A DNA stretch of 64,000 nt, from assembly GCA_964597035.1 (NCBI GenBank), contig CAZQWM010000006.1, positions 28,693-92,692 on the forward strand. The letters run 5' to 3'. The notes beneath the pieces were generated by a model that saw only the letters and a list, made by a program, of their open reading frames with translations, had not been told where the DNA came from and made no database searches. This DNA is from Fen-1362 sp964597035 (lineage in GTDB: Bacteria; Planctomycetota; Phycisphaerae; Sedimentisphaerales; Anaerobacaceae). The position numbers and the translations under genes were made by a program. Shown here piece by piece: positions 43,883 to 54,580 of this stretch; positions within the stretch are counted from its first letter, which is position 1; each line of letters begins with the position of its first letter.

Positions 43883-45250
43883 GTGCAGATGCTTCGCAAG
43901 ACAATATTGACAGGGGCCCTGGCAGCGTTTGCTTTGGCGATGTCGGGATGCGCTCAGCCAACAACTGTTGAAGATAAAAGCTGGTGCGAATGGACGGTCC
44001 AGCAGAAATGGTTCAGCGACGCAAAATTCGGAATGTTCATTCACTGGGGTATTTACTCGGTCCCCGGCGGAGAGTGGGAGGGCAACAGCTACTCCGGCGA
44101 GTGGATTATGGAGCAGGCGAAGATACCGGCGGCGGAGTATGAGAAAATCGCGGGTCAGTTCAACCCGGTCAAATTCGACGCTGCTGAATGGGTCAAAATC
44201 GCCGAAGACGCCGGGATGAGATACATCACGATAACGAGCAAGCATCACGACGGCTTTGCAATGTTTGATTCGAAGACCAGCGACTATGACATCGTCGACA
44301 GGACACCTTACAAGAAAGACGTGCTGAAAATGTTAGCCGACGAATGCGCAAAGCAGAACATGCCGTTATTTTTCTACTACTCGCACTTGGACTGGCACCA
44401 CCCGGATTATTACCCGCGGGGACAGACCGGACATAACGCGGGCAGGCCCGACAGCGGAGATTTCAACAAATATATCGACTATATGAACGCTCAGATTAGG
44501 GAGCTGTGCGGCGGCCATTATGGAAAGCTCGCGGGTATGTGGTTCGACGGATGGTGGGACCAGCAGGTCAGAAAGGGCAGCAAGAAAACTCACGTCGACT
44601 GGCGACTAAAAGAGACTTACGACCTGATACACCGCTTGCAGCCGCAGGCGCTTATTGGCAATAACCATCACGAGGCGCCTTTCGAGGGCGAGGATTTTCA
44701 GATGTTCGAGAAAGGCGTGCCGGGCAAGGACGTGTTCAGCGAGTCGGGCCACGTATCGCAGTTGCCGCTGGAGAGCTGCGAGACCATGAATCAGTCGTGG
44801 GGATATAAAAAGGCCGACAGGAGTTTCAAGAGCAGCAGACAACTCCTCAAATATCTTGTGCGAGCAGCCGGATACAACGCCAACTTCCTTTTGAACGTGG
44901 GGCCTATGCCGACGGGCGAGATACAGCCGGAATGCGTGCAGCGGTTGAAAGAGATGGGCGAATGGCTGGCCAAAAACGGCGAGACTATATACGCCACTCG
45001 CGGCGGGCCGATGCCGCCACAGAATTGGGGCGTGATGACGCACAGAGCGGACAAGGCATACGTTCACATAATCAAACGGCCGGGACAGGAAAAGCTGCTG
45101 CTGCCGGAGACGCAACAGTTAAATGTCAATAAGGCGTACCTGTTTGCGAACGGTAAAAATGTAATATTTGCGAAAGAAGGTAACATTACGCTGGATGTCA
45201 AAGGCGTGGTGATCGACAAGGTTGACACGATAGTGGTATTGGAAATCTAA
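43883..45250 (+). CDS. GH29 alpha-L-fucosidase lipoprotein
   Basis: 455 residues. GTG at 43883 lies seven bases after AAAGG; ATG 43889 is the alternative. Lipobox in LAMSGCAQ. GH29 features: AKFGMFIHWGIYSVPGGEWEG, TSKHHDGFAMFDSK, the nucleophile aspartate in GMWFDGWWD, and SWGYKKADRS. C-terminal beta domain. It acts on terminal alpha-fucose, probably in the periplasm or on the cell surface. The position between groEL1 and groES is unusual; the 13-base gap suggests the cistron may be read through from groEL1. Confidence 0.95.
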   Translation: MQMLRKTILTGALAAFALAMSGCAQPTTVEDKSWCEWTVQQKWFSDAKFGMFIHWGIYSVPGGEWEGNSYSGEWIMEQAKIPAAEYEKIAGQFNPVKFDAAEWVKIAEDAGMRYITITSKHHDGFAMFDSKTSDYDIVDRTPYKKDVLKMLADECAKQNMPLFFYYSHLDWHHPDYYPRGQTGHNAGRPDSGDFNKYIDYMNAQIRELCGGHYGKLAGMWFDGWWDQQVRKGSKKTHVDWRLKETYDLIHRLQPQALIGNNHHEAPFEGEDFQMFEKGVPGKDVFSESGHVSQLPLESCETMNQSWGYKKADRSFKSSRQLLKYLVRAAGYNANFLLNVGPMPTGEIQPECVQRLKEMGEWLAKNGETIYATRGGPMPPQNWGVMTHRADKAYVHIIKRPGQEKLLLPETQQLNVNKAYLFANGKNVIFAKEGNITLDVKGVVIDKVDTIVVLEI

Positions 45251-45292
45251 AAGGACACAAAATAGAATCACAGTATATATAAGGAGGTCAGT

Positions 45293-45583
45293 ATGAAGTT
45301 AGTACCACTGGATGACAGAGTAATAGTAAAACAATCGGAGGCGGAAGAGAAAAGTTCGGGAGGGATAATACTGCCGGATACCGCGAAGGAAAAGCCGCAA
45401 AGAGGAAAGATTGTTTCGGTTGGACCGGGCAAGATGAACGACAACGGCAAACGAAATCCGATGAGCGTGAAGAAAGGCGAAGATGTCATATACGCGAAAT
45501 ACTTAGGTAACGACGTGGAGATTGACGGCGTGAAATATGTGATACTGCATGAGAACGACATACTCGGAGTAATTGAGAAATAA
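45293..45583 (+). CDS. groES: Co-chaperonin GroES
   Basis: 96-residue GroES, start ATG 45293 after AAGGAGG. LVPLDDRVIVKQSEAEEKSSGGIILPDTAKEKPQRG is the conserved N-terminus with the mobile loop (EAEEKSSGGIIL), and YGNDVEIDGVKYVILHENDILGVIE-like sequence closes the beta barrel. It is the only groES in the window and is shared, at least potentially, by two GroEL copies. No CIRCE element was seen upstream. Confidence 0.96.
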   Translation: MKLVPLDDRVIVKQSEAEEKSSGGIILPDTAKEKPQRGKIVSVGPGKMNDNGKRNPMSVKKGEDVIYAKYLGNDVEIDGVKYVILHENDILGVIEK

Positions 45584-45628
45584 CGAAGGATACGGAGAAG
45601 GCAATATTAAATTGAGAGGTATACGAAT

Positions 45629-47257
<1,629 letters not shown>

Positions 47258-47310
47258 GTTCTGCCGCAGAGAACGCGGTGAAAGTAAAAAGCAAAAGTAA
47301 AGAGGATAAA

Positions 47311-47335
47311 AGCCCCCGGCTTTATGTTGGGGGCT
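47311..47335 (+). promoter_or_regulatory. GC-rich hairpin just before dnaJ
   Basis: AGCCCCC (47311-47317) pairs perfectly with GGGGGCT (47329-47335) around an 11-base loop, in the groEL2-dnaJ spacer. The 3' arm contains the only G-rich, Shine-Dalgarno-like bases ahead of the dnaJ ATG (47345), so pairing would hide that site. There is no T-run, so it is not a terminator. It also resembles the RAYT palindrome at 13957, an alternative reading. Confidence 0.4.
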
Positions 47336-47344
47336 CACGTTAAT

Positions 47345-48484
47345 ATGCCAAAACGCGACTATTACGAGGTTCTCGGGGTAGGCAAGACCGCCTCGCCCGA
47401 TGAGATAAAACGCGCTTATCGGCGAATGGCAATAAAGTATCACCCCGACAAGAATCCCGATAACAAAACCGAAGCTGAGGCAAAGTTCAAAGAGTGCGCA
47501 GAGGCGTACGAGGTCCTCAGCGACCCCGAAAAGCGCAAGCGCTATGACCAGTTCGGGCACGAGGGCCTGCGCGGCGTGGGCGTGCGCGATTACTCGCATA
47601 TGCGCTGGCAGGACATCGGCAGCATTTTCGAGGATATATTCGGCTTCGGCGATTTGGGCGACCTTTTCGGGGTAAGAGGACGAAGAAGCACCAGACGCGG
47701 GCCTTCGAGGGGATATGACCTCGAGACGACGGTTGAGCTTGCACTCAATGACATCGCAAAGGGGACCGAGAAGACAATCGAGTTTACGCGGCAGGATTTG
47801 TGCGGCGAATGCAACGGTACGGGCAGCGCAAAAGGGTCAAAGCCGGGCGCCTGCCCGACCTGCGGCGGGGCCGGACAGGTGGCCAGAGGCGGCGGGTTCT
47901 TCCAAATGGTCTCGACGTGTCCCCAGTGCAGAGGAACAGGTGAGGTTATTACCAATCCCTGCAGGCAGTGCGGCGGAAGCGGGCGGGTCCCGAAAAAACG
48001 CGTTGTGAATATCAAGATACCGGCGGGTGTGCACGAAGGACAGGGAGTGCGGGTTGCGGCGGAAGGCGAGCCGGGCAATAATGGCGGGCCGAGAGGCAAT
48101 TTGTACTGCTACGTGACGATAAAGCCACACGAGTTTCTCGAAAGAGACGGTAACGACCTGATTTCGGTTGTGCCGGTGAGCTTTACTCAGGCGGCGCTCG
48201 GCGCCTCGGTCGATGTGCCGAGCTTAAATGGAACAAGGCAGTTGAAAATTCCGGCGGGGACACAGAATGGCAGCATGTTTCGGATAAAGGGGCAGGGACT
48301 GCCGGATATTAGAACGCGACGAACGGGAGATGAGCTTGTACACGTGGTAGTCGAGGTGCCGACGAAGCTGAACTCTAAGCAGCAGGAGCTGCTGCGGGAA
48401 TTTGCAAAGACGGAAAACAAAAGTGTATTCCCAAAGGTGACAGGTTTTGTTGACCATTTGAAGAAATATTTTGGTGGCAACTAA
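47345..48484 (+). CDS. dnaJ: Chaperone DnaJ (Hsp40)
   Basis: 379-residue co-chaperone of DnaK. ATG 47345 (MPKRDYYEVLGVGK) matches the family N-terminus. The J domain has the HPD motif (YHPDKNPDNK); a short Gly/Phe-poor linker follows; the zinc domain has four CxxCxGxG repeats (CGECNGTG, CPTCGGAG, CPQCRGTG, CRQCGGSG); then two C-terminal client-binding domains. The only visible Shine-Dalgarno lies in a hairpin. It overlaps grpE in TAATG; dnaK is not in the window. Confidence 0.96.
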   Translation: MPKRDYYEVLGVGKTASPDEIKRAYRRMAIKYHPDKNPDNKTEAEAKFKECAEAYEVLSDPEKRKRYDQFGHEGLRGVGVRDYSHMRWQDIGSIFEDIFGFGDLGDLFGVRGRRSTRRGPSRGYDLETTVELALNDIAKGTEKTIEFTRQDLCGECNGTGSAKGSKPGACPTCGGAGQVARGGGFFQMVSTCPQCRGTGEVITNPCRQCGGSGRVPKKRVVNIKIPAGVHEGQGVRVAAEGEPGNNGGPRGNLYCYVTIKPHEFLERDGNDLISVVPVSFTQAALGASVDVPSLNGTRQLKIPAGTQNGSMFRIKGQGLPDIRTRRTGDELVHVVVEVPTKLNSKQQELLREFAKTENKSVFPKVTGFVDHLKKYFGGN

Positions 48485-49014
48485 TGGTGCCGAGGAAGAA
48501 AGAAAAACCGAAACAAGACTCTCAGACCGAAGAACTGCAAAAGGAAAAGGACGAGCTATTGACCAAACTGCAGCGAGTAGCTGCGGACTACGACAACTAC
48601 CAAAAACGGGCGGCTAAGCAGATAGCCGAAGGTATTGCGCACGAGAAGGAGAGGATTATCAAGGCAATGTTGCCTGTTCTGGACGACTTCGAGAGAGCCA
48701 TAGGCAACGCAGAGGGCACCGAAGACGTTGAGTTGCTGGCAAAGGGCGTGAAGATTGTTTATGAGCATATGCTCGCGGCGCTGAAGGCACAGGGAGTGGA
48801 GCATATAGCGGCGGCGAGTGAGCAGTTCGACCCTTCAATGCACGAGGCGATGCTGCGTCAGGCAGATGCGGACAAAGAGGATGGTGTGATACTGGAAGAA
48901 TTACAGAAGGGTTATAAGCTAAACGGCAGAGTTATTCGGGCAAGCAGGGTAATAGTCAACAAGCTGCCGGAGGCCGAAGCAGCACAAGAGCCGGAGACAA
49001 CAGATACACAGTAA
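48484..49014 (+). CDS. grpE: Nucleotide exchange factor GrpE
   Basis: 176-residue GrpE, the nucleotide exchange factor of DnaK. The charged N-terminus and long coiled coil (residues ~15-60, EELQKEKDELLTKLQRVAADYDNYQKR) precede the beta domain: FDPSMHEAMLRQAD, GVILEELQKGYKLNGRVIRASRVIVNK. The ATG shares a base with the dnaJ stop, so the pair is translationally coupled. Confidence 0.95.
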   Translation: MVPRKKEKPKQDSQTEELQKEKDELLTKLQRVAADYDNYQKRAAKQIAEGIAHEKERIIKAMLPVLDDFERAIGNAEGTEDVELLAKGVKIVYEHMLAALKAQGVEHIAAASEQFDPSMHEAMLRQADADKEDGVILEELQKGYKLNGRVIRASRVIVNKLPEAEAAQEPETTDTQ

Positions 49015-49017
49015 GAT

Positions 49018-49323
49018 ATGCCTACATACGAGTATAATTGCAGTAAATGCGGGTATCGATTCGAGCGGCTACAGAGCATAAAGGCGCCGACCCTGCGGAA
49101 GTGCCCGAACTGCGGCAGGACAACTCTTAGGCGACTCATCGGAACAGGTGCAGGACTGATATTCAAAGGCAGCGGCTTCTACGCCACCGATTACAGAAGC
49201 AGGGATTACAAAGAAGCGGCTAAAAAAGATACACCTGAAAAGGATAAAGGCGAAAAAAAGGAAACGGTAACACCCGCGACAAAGGCCCCGGAGCAAAAGA
49301 TAAAAGGTAAAAGTAAAAAGTGA
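49018..49323 (+). CDS. FmdB-family zinc ribbon protein
   Basis: 101-residue small protein. The N-terminal FmdB-type zinc ribbon has two CxxC pairs (YNCSKCGYRFE and RKCPNCGRTTLRRL). GTGAGLIFKGSGFYATDYRS is the typical downstream motif of these regulatory proteins. The C-terminus is Lys/Glu-rich and disordered-looking. It begins 3 bases after the grpE stop, so it is part of the chaperone operon. Function is unknown; a regulatory role is often assumed. Confidence 0.9.
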   Translation: MPTYEYNCSKCGYRFERLQSIKAPTLRKCPNCGRTTLRRLIGTGAGLIFKGSGFYATDYRSRDYKEAAKKDTPEKDKGEKKETVTPATKAPEQKIKGKSKK

Positions 49324-49342
49324 AAAGAATTGCAGAGCGGGC

Positions 49343-50515
49343 TTATTCAGTCAGTCGGCGGCAAACGCTTTCGATTGTGTCAGCCATCCTTTCGGGGGTG
49401 AAAATATCTTTAACTTTCTGTCGGCCTTGTTGCCCAAGTTTTTCGCGGAGGTCTTTATCGCCTGTCAACTCAGCGCACGCCGCCGTCAACTGCTCAACGT
49501 TCTTCGGCTCAATAAGCCGGCCCGTATTTTCATTGACCACCTCTCTCGCTCCGTCGATATCGAAACTGATTGCAGGCCTGCCACACAGCATCGCCTGCGG
49601 CAGCGTGCGGGCAAGACCCTCGCGCAATGAGCAGTGAACGAGAATATTCGATGACTGAATCACAAGCGGTATCTCATCAGGCGATAAAAGTCCTGTAAAT
49701 CTGAATCTGTCCTCAAGGCCCAGGTCTTTGATTTGCTGCTTGTATTTGCCGGTTAAGATGCCGTCGCCAACGAAGAGCCAGACGGCCTTGGGAAATTGGT
49801 TGGCAAGGCGTTTGGCCGAATCGATTATGAATTCATGCCCTTTGAGATGAAACAGCCGTGCGATTGTCACGAGAACAATCGCGTCGTCTGGAATGTCGTA
49901 TTTTTGACGGAACTGCTTTTTTCGGTCGTCTGGAATGGGCGACAAAAAACCATCTTCCTCGATGGCCGAGTATGCTGTGACAAATTTATCGGCCGAGCCG
50001 ATACCCGCTGCAAGTGCCTGCTTGGTCATCGCATCGGCAACCGAGATAAAAAAATCGGTCCGTTTCGCTGCGGCTCTTTCAACCGCTATGTAGAACTTAT
50101 TGAGTAAGCTGCTTTGATACGGATGAAATGCAAGGCCGTGGATTGTATGGACGACGTGCGGCAGATTATGCCCCCACTTGCCCTTGAGTGAGTATGCAGC
50201 GAAGCGACCTAATACGCCCGCCTTCGCAGAGTGCGTATGCACAATATCGGGTTTGAGTTCTGTGAGCAGTTTCTTTAGCCGGTAATACGCAGTGATATCG
50301 TGAAACGGATTTATCTGCCGGCGAAGCTTATCGACGATTATAAACTTGAATCCCTGATTTTCGGCCTGGTCGTATAAGTCGCCTTCCGGCCCCAGCGCCG
50401 GGCCGGTGATAAGGGTAACATCGTGCCCAAGCTGCGCAAGGAGCTTACACGTTATCAGCGTGTTCTCCTGCGCACCGCCTAAAATCAAACGTGTTATTAT
50501 ATGAACAATTTTCAA
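49343..50515 (-). CDS. GT4-family glycosyltransferase
   Basis: 390 residues. TTG start at 50515 with GAGGTGG eight bases upstream, and the start overlaps the truA stop in TTGA, so the two are coupled. GT-B fold: MKIVHIITRLILGGAQENT, PDIVHTHSAKAGVLGRFAA, VAIARLFHLKGHEF-type donor region (VTIARLFHLKGHEFIIDSA), and SLREGLARTLPQAMLCGRPAISFDIDGAREVV carrying the EX7E-like acid residues. Likely acts in cell-surface glycan or exopolysaccharide synthesis; acceptor unknown. It sits with unrelated housekeeping genes. Confidence 0.9.
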   Translation of the reverse strand: MKIVHIITRLILGGAQENTLITCKLLAQLGHDVTLITGPALGPEGDLYDQAENQGFKFIIVDKLRRQINPFHDITAYYRLKKLLTELKPDIVHTHSAKAGVLGRFAAYSLKGKWGHNLPHVVHTIHGLAFHPYQSSLLNKFYIAVERAAAKRTDFFISVADAMTKQALAAGIGSADKFVTAYSAIEEDGFLSPIPDDRKKQFRQKYDIPDDAIVLVTIARLFHLKGHEFIIDSAKRLANQFPKAVWLFVGDGILTGKYKQQIKDLGLEDRFRFTGLLSPDEIPLVIQSSNILVHCSLREGLARTLPQAMLCGRPAISFDIDGAREVVNENTGRLIEPKNVEQLTAACAELTGDKDLREKLGQQGRQKVKDIFTPERMADTIESVCRRLTE

Positions 50516-51291
50516 TACTTAATCCACCTCAGGCAGAGGCCCTGGGCCGGAGCGATTGGCCCGGCCGCTCTGCGGTCCTTTGCCTCGATGATTTCGAGTA
50601 TCTTTTCAGGTCTCATCCTGCCCACGCCGACCTCGACAAGGGTCCCCACGATATTACGGACCATATTATATAAAAAGCGATTGCCCTCGACATCGATATA
50701 AATCCAGTCCCGCGAGCTGTGCTCTGCGTTCTGCGAGGAGGCATTGTCTGCGGGCAGATAAACTTCACAGCGGGAAATCGTTCGGACGCTCTCGGTGCGA
50801 TGGTCGGCGGCGGCGGCGAAGGACTTGAAGTCTTTTTCGCCGACCAGAAGCTGCGCCGCCTCGTTCATTGCCGTGATATCGAGTTTTTCGGGCAGGTGCC
50901 AGCAACGACGGATTTCGAAAACGGGCCTCGCCCGGCCGGTGAAAATACTGTAGCGGTAGAGCTTGCTTTTGGCGTCGCCGATAACATCGAAGCCCATAGG
51001 GACATCGACGGCCTCGACGACGGCGATATCAGCCGGCAGCCGGTCGGTGATTGCCTTGGCGAAATTCTTGGTCGGGATGGGCGAATCGATTTGAATAAGC
51101 GCCGCCTGGCCCACCGCGCTGACGCCGGCGTCTGTCCTCGACGCCCCTGTAACGTCGGTCCGCCAGCCGAGCAGGTCGCTTACGGCATTGATGAGTTCCG
51201 CCTGGATGGTTCGCTTGTCGGGCTGGATTTGCCAGCCGTGGTAACCGGTGCCGTCGTAGGTGACTGTCAGCTTTATGTTGCGAACTGCCAT
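50512..51291 (-). CDS. truA: tRNA pseudouridine synthase TruA
   Basis: 259-residue enzyme forming pseudouridine at positions 38-40 of tRNA anticodon arms. IKLTVTYDGTGYHGWQIQPDKRTIQAEL is the family start; the catalytic Asp54 is in GASRTDAGVSA. The second domain has YRYSIFTGRARPVF, FLYNMVRNIVGTLVEVGVG and the ILEIIEAKDRRAAGPIAPAQGLCL end. It is followed by a coupled glycosyltransferase and preceded, after 7 bases, by asd on the same strand. Confidence 0.96.
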   Translation of the reverse strand: MAVRNIKLTVTYDGTGYHGWQIQPDKRTIQAELINAVSDLLGWRTDVTGASRTDAGVSAVGQAALIQIDSPIPTKNFAKAITDRLPADIAVVEAVDVPMGFDVIGDAKSKLYRYSIFTGRARPVFEIRRCWHLPEKLDITAMNEAAQLLVGEKDFKSFAAAADHRTESVRTISRCEVYLPADNASSQNAEHSSRDWIYIDVEGNRFLYNMVRNIVGTLVEVGVGRMRPEKILEIIEAKDRRAAGPIAPAQGLCLRWIKY

Positions 51292-51298
51292 TCTCTAA

Positions 51299-52300
51299 TT
51301 AGAGCAGTTTTTCGGCGATTTGAACAGCGTTCAGCGCCGCACCTTTTCGCAACTGGTCCCCCGCGACCCAGATATTTATGCCGCGATTTTCGGGTATGGA
51401 CATATCCTGCCGGATTCTGCCGACGAATACGTCGTCCTGGCCCGTTGCGTCAATCGGCATCGGGAAGCGATTATTCTCACGGTCGTCTAAAACCGACACG
51501 CCCGGTGCATCGGCCAGCAGCTTGCGCACCTCGTCAGGAGTGATGGGGTCGGTGAATTCCAGGTTAATGCTCTCGCAGTGCGCCCTGAAGACGGCGACCC
51601 TGATGCAGGTCGCGGTCACGGCGATATCCGGGCAGTCGAAGATTTTTCTGGTCTCCTTGACCATTTTGACCTCTTCGAGATTATAGCCGTCTGCATCGAG
51701 AGCGGAGTTGTGACTAAACACGTTGAAGGCAAGCTGGTAAGGAAGGACCTTAGTGGTCGGCTTTTTACCCGCAAGGATTTCCCTTACCTGCTGTTCAAGC
51801 TCAAGCATTGCGGCCTGGCCCGCGCCCGAAGCCGCCTGGTAGGTGCTGACAATCATCCGTTTAACAGGGTTCGCTTTATGCAAAGGCCACACTGGAACAA
51901 TCCCGATAATGGTCGAGCAGTTGGGATTGGCGATGATGCCTTTGTGGTCTTTGATTTTCTGCGGGTTAATTTCCGGGATAACCAACGGAACCTCGGGGTT
52001 CATTCTGAATGCCGACGAATTATCAACCACGACCGCGCCGGCTTTCACCGCCGCAGGCGCAAAGGTTTTGCTGCGCGACGCGCCCGCGCTGAACAAAGCT
52101 ATATTGACGCGGTCAAAACTCTTTTCGGTCAGTTCTTCGACAATGTATTCTTTGCCTTTGAACTCGATTTTCTTACCGGCGGACCGGCTACTCGCAAGGA
52201 CCCTCAGCGAATCGAAGGAGAAGTCTCGCTGCTCGATGATTTTCAAAAACTCCTGACCGACCGCGCCGGTCACACCCGCTATTGCGAGATTACAACCCAT
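51299..52300 (-). CDS. asd: Aspartate-semialdehyde dehydrogenase Asd
   Basis: 333-residue NADPH-dependent dehydrogenase of the aspartate pathway towards lysine/diaminopimelate, threonine and methionine. AIAGVTGAVGQEF is the cofactor loop; VDNSSAFRM and the catalytic Cys128 in ANPNCSTI are family hallmarks; the histidine follows in FRAHCESIN. AAGGAG precedes the ATG. Together with dapA it supplies the diaminopimelate that MurE attaches. First gene of a leftward asd-truA-glycosyltransferase unit. Confidence 0.97.
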   Translation of the reverse strand: MGCNLAIAGVTGAVGQEFLKIIEQRDFSFDSLRVLASSRSAGKKIEFKGKEYIVEELTEKSFDRVNIALFSAGASRSKTFAPAAVKAGAVVVDNSSAFRMNPEVPLVIPEINPQKIKDHKGIIANPNCSTIIGIVPVWPLHKANPVKRMIVSTYQAASGAGQAAMLELEQQVREILAGKKPTTKVLPYQLAFNVFSHNSALDADGYNLEEVKMVKETRKIFDCPDIAVTATCIRVAVFRAHCESINLEFTDPITPDEVRKLLADAPGVSVLDDRENNRFPMPIDATGQDDVFVGRIRQDMSIPENRGINIWVAGDQLRKGAALNAVQIAEKLL

Positions 52301-52460
52301 ACATATTGCTCCTTAAAACCACAAACAGGGGCAGCCACTTCAGGGCTGCCCCGCAATTTACCGCCTTGGACAAACCAAGCATTTTAACGATACTATTATC
52401 CAAATGCAACAGGTTTTGACTCGTTGATATTAATTAGCGTCGATCCTTGCGGGGGCATTT

Positions 52461-53699
52461 TCAACGTCTTTGGCGTGGTCGGCGACGGTAAGAGCCGCGT
52501 GACTTCCTGCCGGCGGTCGAAAACCTGCCTTTGTGCAGCCCCAGCACCCGTTTAGGCGTAGCAGGCCTGGTGTAGGTAAAGCCCTCACACTCGACGGGTG
52601 TGAGTTCGCGGTCTATGAATCTTTCAATCTGATGAAGCTGCTTAAGCTCATCGAAGCAGACAAACGTAATCGCGTCTCCGGTGGCTTCGGCCCGGCCGGT
52701 CCGACCAATCCGATGAATGTAGTCCTCGGGTATCGCAGGCACGTCGAAATTGATGACGTGCGAGATTCCGATAACGTTTATCCCACGGGCCGCGATATCG
52801 GTCGCAACCATTACCTGGTATTCTCCGTTTTTGAACCCGTCCAGCGCACGCTCTCGCTGGCCCTGCGTCCGCCCTGAATGTATCGCCACGGATTCAATGT
52901 CCGCCCGCTCAAGATGCCGCTGTATCCGGTCCGCGCCGTGCTTGGTGCGCGAAAATACCAGCACGCTGGACATATGCCTGTCTTGCAGCAGGTGCAAAAG
53001 AAGAGCGATTTTCTGTTCCCTCTCAACGAGATATAATTTCTGTGTAATTGTCTCGATGGGGTTTCGGGGGCGGCCTATCTGTATCATAATGGGCGACTTC
53101 TGCACGCCCGTCGCCAGTGCACTTATTTCCGGCGTCACAGTGGCCGAAAAGAGCATCGTCTGGCGATTTGTGGGCACGGCGGAAATGATTCTGCGCACGT
53201 CCTTAATAAACCCCATATCGAACATCCGGTCGGCTTCATCGAGGACCAGCACCTCTACGTGCCGCAGGTCGACGGTGCGTCGATGCATATGGTCAAGCAG
53301 ACGCCCCGGTGTCGCGACGATAATATCAACTCCCCGACGCAGTGCGGTGAGCTGGCTTTTGATGTTTACTCCGCCATAAATGGCCAGCGTCCGCAATTGC
53401 AAGAATCGGCCGTAACGCAGTATGGACTTTTCGATTTGCAACGCCAGCTCGCGCGTCGGCGTCAGAATCAGCGAGCGGACGACTCTCCTTTTTGAAGCGT
53501 GCTCGTGGCTCAGCCGGTTCAAAATGGGCAGAACAAACGCGGCGGTCTTGCCCGTGCCCGTCTGGGCGCAGCCGATGATGTCCTTGCCGGCCAGCGCCGC
53601 GGGTATCGCCTGTGACTGAACTTCGGTGGGTGCTGTGTAGCCCGCCGCCAGAATACCTCGCACCAAAGGGTCGGCCAGACCAAATGTCTTGAATGGCAT
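52461..53699 (-). CDS. DEAD-box RNA helicase (RhlE-like)
   Basis: 412-residue ATP-dependent RNA helicase. F/Q motif region (FGLADPLVRGILAAGYTAPTEVQ), Walker A AQTGTGKT (45-52), PTRELALQ, ATPGRLLD, VLDEADRMFDMGF, SATVTPEI (SAT), then VATDIAARGINV and HRIGRTGRAEATGDAI. The C-terminal tail is Arg-rich (KSRGSYRRRPRQRR), as in RhlE. It functions in ribosome assembly or RNA decay; the exact paralogue cannot be set. It stands alone between asd and pgsA. Confidence 0.95.
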   Translation of the reverse strand: MPFKTFGLADPLVRGILAAGYTAPTEVQSQAIPAALAGKDIIGCAQTGTGKTAAFVLPILNRLSHEHASKRRVVRSLILTPTRELALQIEKSILRYGRFLQLRTLAIYGGVNIKSQLTALRRGVDIIVATPGRLLDHMHRRTVDLRHVEVLVLDEADRMFDMGFIKDVRRIISAVPTNRQTMLFSATVTPEISALATGVQKSPIMIQIGRPRNPIETITQKLYLVEREQKIALLLHLLQDRHMSSVLVFSRTKHGADRIQRHLERADIESVAIHSGRTQGQRERALDGFKNGEYQVMVATDIAARGINVIGISHVINFDVPAIPEDYIHRIGRTGRAEATGDAITFVCFDELKQLHQIERFIDRELTPVECEGFTYTRPATPKRVLGLHKGRFSTAGRKSRGSYRRRPRQRR

Positions 53700-53815
53700 C
53701 AGTTTATCCTAATAAGCATTAACTTTGACTGGATTATACTATACCGTGCCTAAAAACACGAAGAACGAAATCCACTGACGACAAAATATGAAACACGAAA
53801 TTCGAGCGACGAGAT

Positions 53816-54436
53816 TCAATGATTATTATTTTGCTCGAACTGCTCGATGAACTTGCTGCCGTTGCTGATGTAAACTAAAGTTGCAACAAGCGCCGCAAGA
53901 GCGGCCGACCACCAAAGAACACGCAGAAACCAAATCCAGCCGCCAAACAAACTCGACGCTTCCGGCGCAATAAGAATCGCAGCAATCATAGTAAGCTGTA
54001 GCGCAGTGGAGACCTTGCCGGTGAATAGTGGGTCGATGCGGAGCTTGCCGGTAAGAAAAAAGACTATTACAAAGCCGATGAGCAGCAGCACGTCTTTCCC
54101 TATTATTAAAACAACGACCGTCGAGGGCAGCAGAAAGCCGTCGACCCCCGCTCGCCGCGAAGCCAGCAGCAGACACGCACTGGTTATCAGCAGCTTGTCG
54201 GCCGTTGGGTCAAGAAACGCGCCTAATTTTGTGGCTTGCCCATTTTTACGCGCCAAAAAGCCGTCAAGCCCGTCGCTTAGCGACATAATCATAAAAATTG
54301 CGAATGCAACGTAACGGAAAACCTGGCGCATATTATCGCTCAGCGCAGGGTCGTTGATTTTGAGCATAAAACTGACAAACGGCGCGATAAGCAGTATGCG
54401 AAGTATCGTAATCCTGTTGGCCCACGTCAACTTCAT
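53816..54436 (-). CDS. pgsA: CDP-diacylglycerol-glycerol-3-phosphate 3-phosphatidyltransferase
   Basis: 206-residue membrane enzyme of phosphatidylglycerol synthesis. ATG 54436 (MKLTWANRITILRILL) fits the family N-terminus; a longer in-frame start adds an unlikely leader. The CDP-alcohol phosphotransferase motif D-x2-DG-x2-AR-x9-G-x3-D-x3-D is complete (DGLDGFLARKNGQA then DPTADK). About five or six membrane helices. Transcribed leftwards, divergent from pdxJ. Confidence 0.93.
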   Translation of the reverse strand: MKLTWANRITILRILLIAPFVSFMLKINDPALSDNMRQVFRYVAFAIFMIMSLSDGLDGFLARKNGQATKLGAFLDPTADKLLITSACLLLASRRAGVDGFLLPSTVVVLIIGKDVLLLIGFVIVFFLTGKLRIDPLFTGKVSTALQLTMIAAILIAPEASSLFGGWIWFLRVLWWSAALAALVATLVYISNGSKFIEQFEQNNNH

Positions 54437-54580
54437 CGAGCAACGTTTCCCTTTCTCTAATAAAACTGCGCTGCAATGCTGAGAGTTATATACCGGCAAG
54501 GAGCAGAGATGGCAAGAGGATAGTCCTTGCCTCAAATAACGTCAGCGATATAATCAGGTGGCTTTTTGAGGGAAACAAAT

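Noticed and set aside
50719..52387. Two long plus-strand frames opposite truA and asd
   Set aside because: Both lie over genes with clear catalytic motifs on the other strand; no independent evidence.
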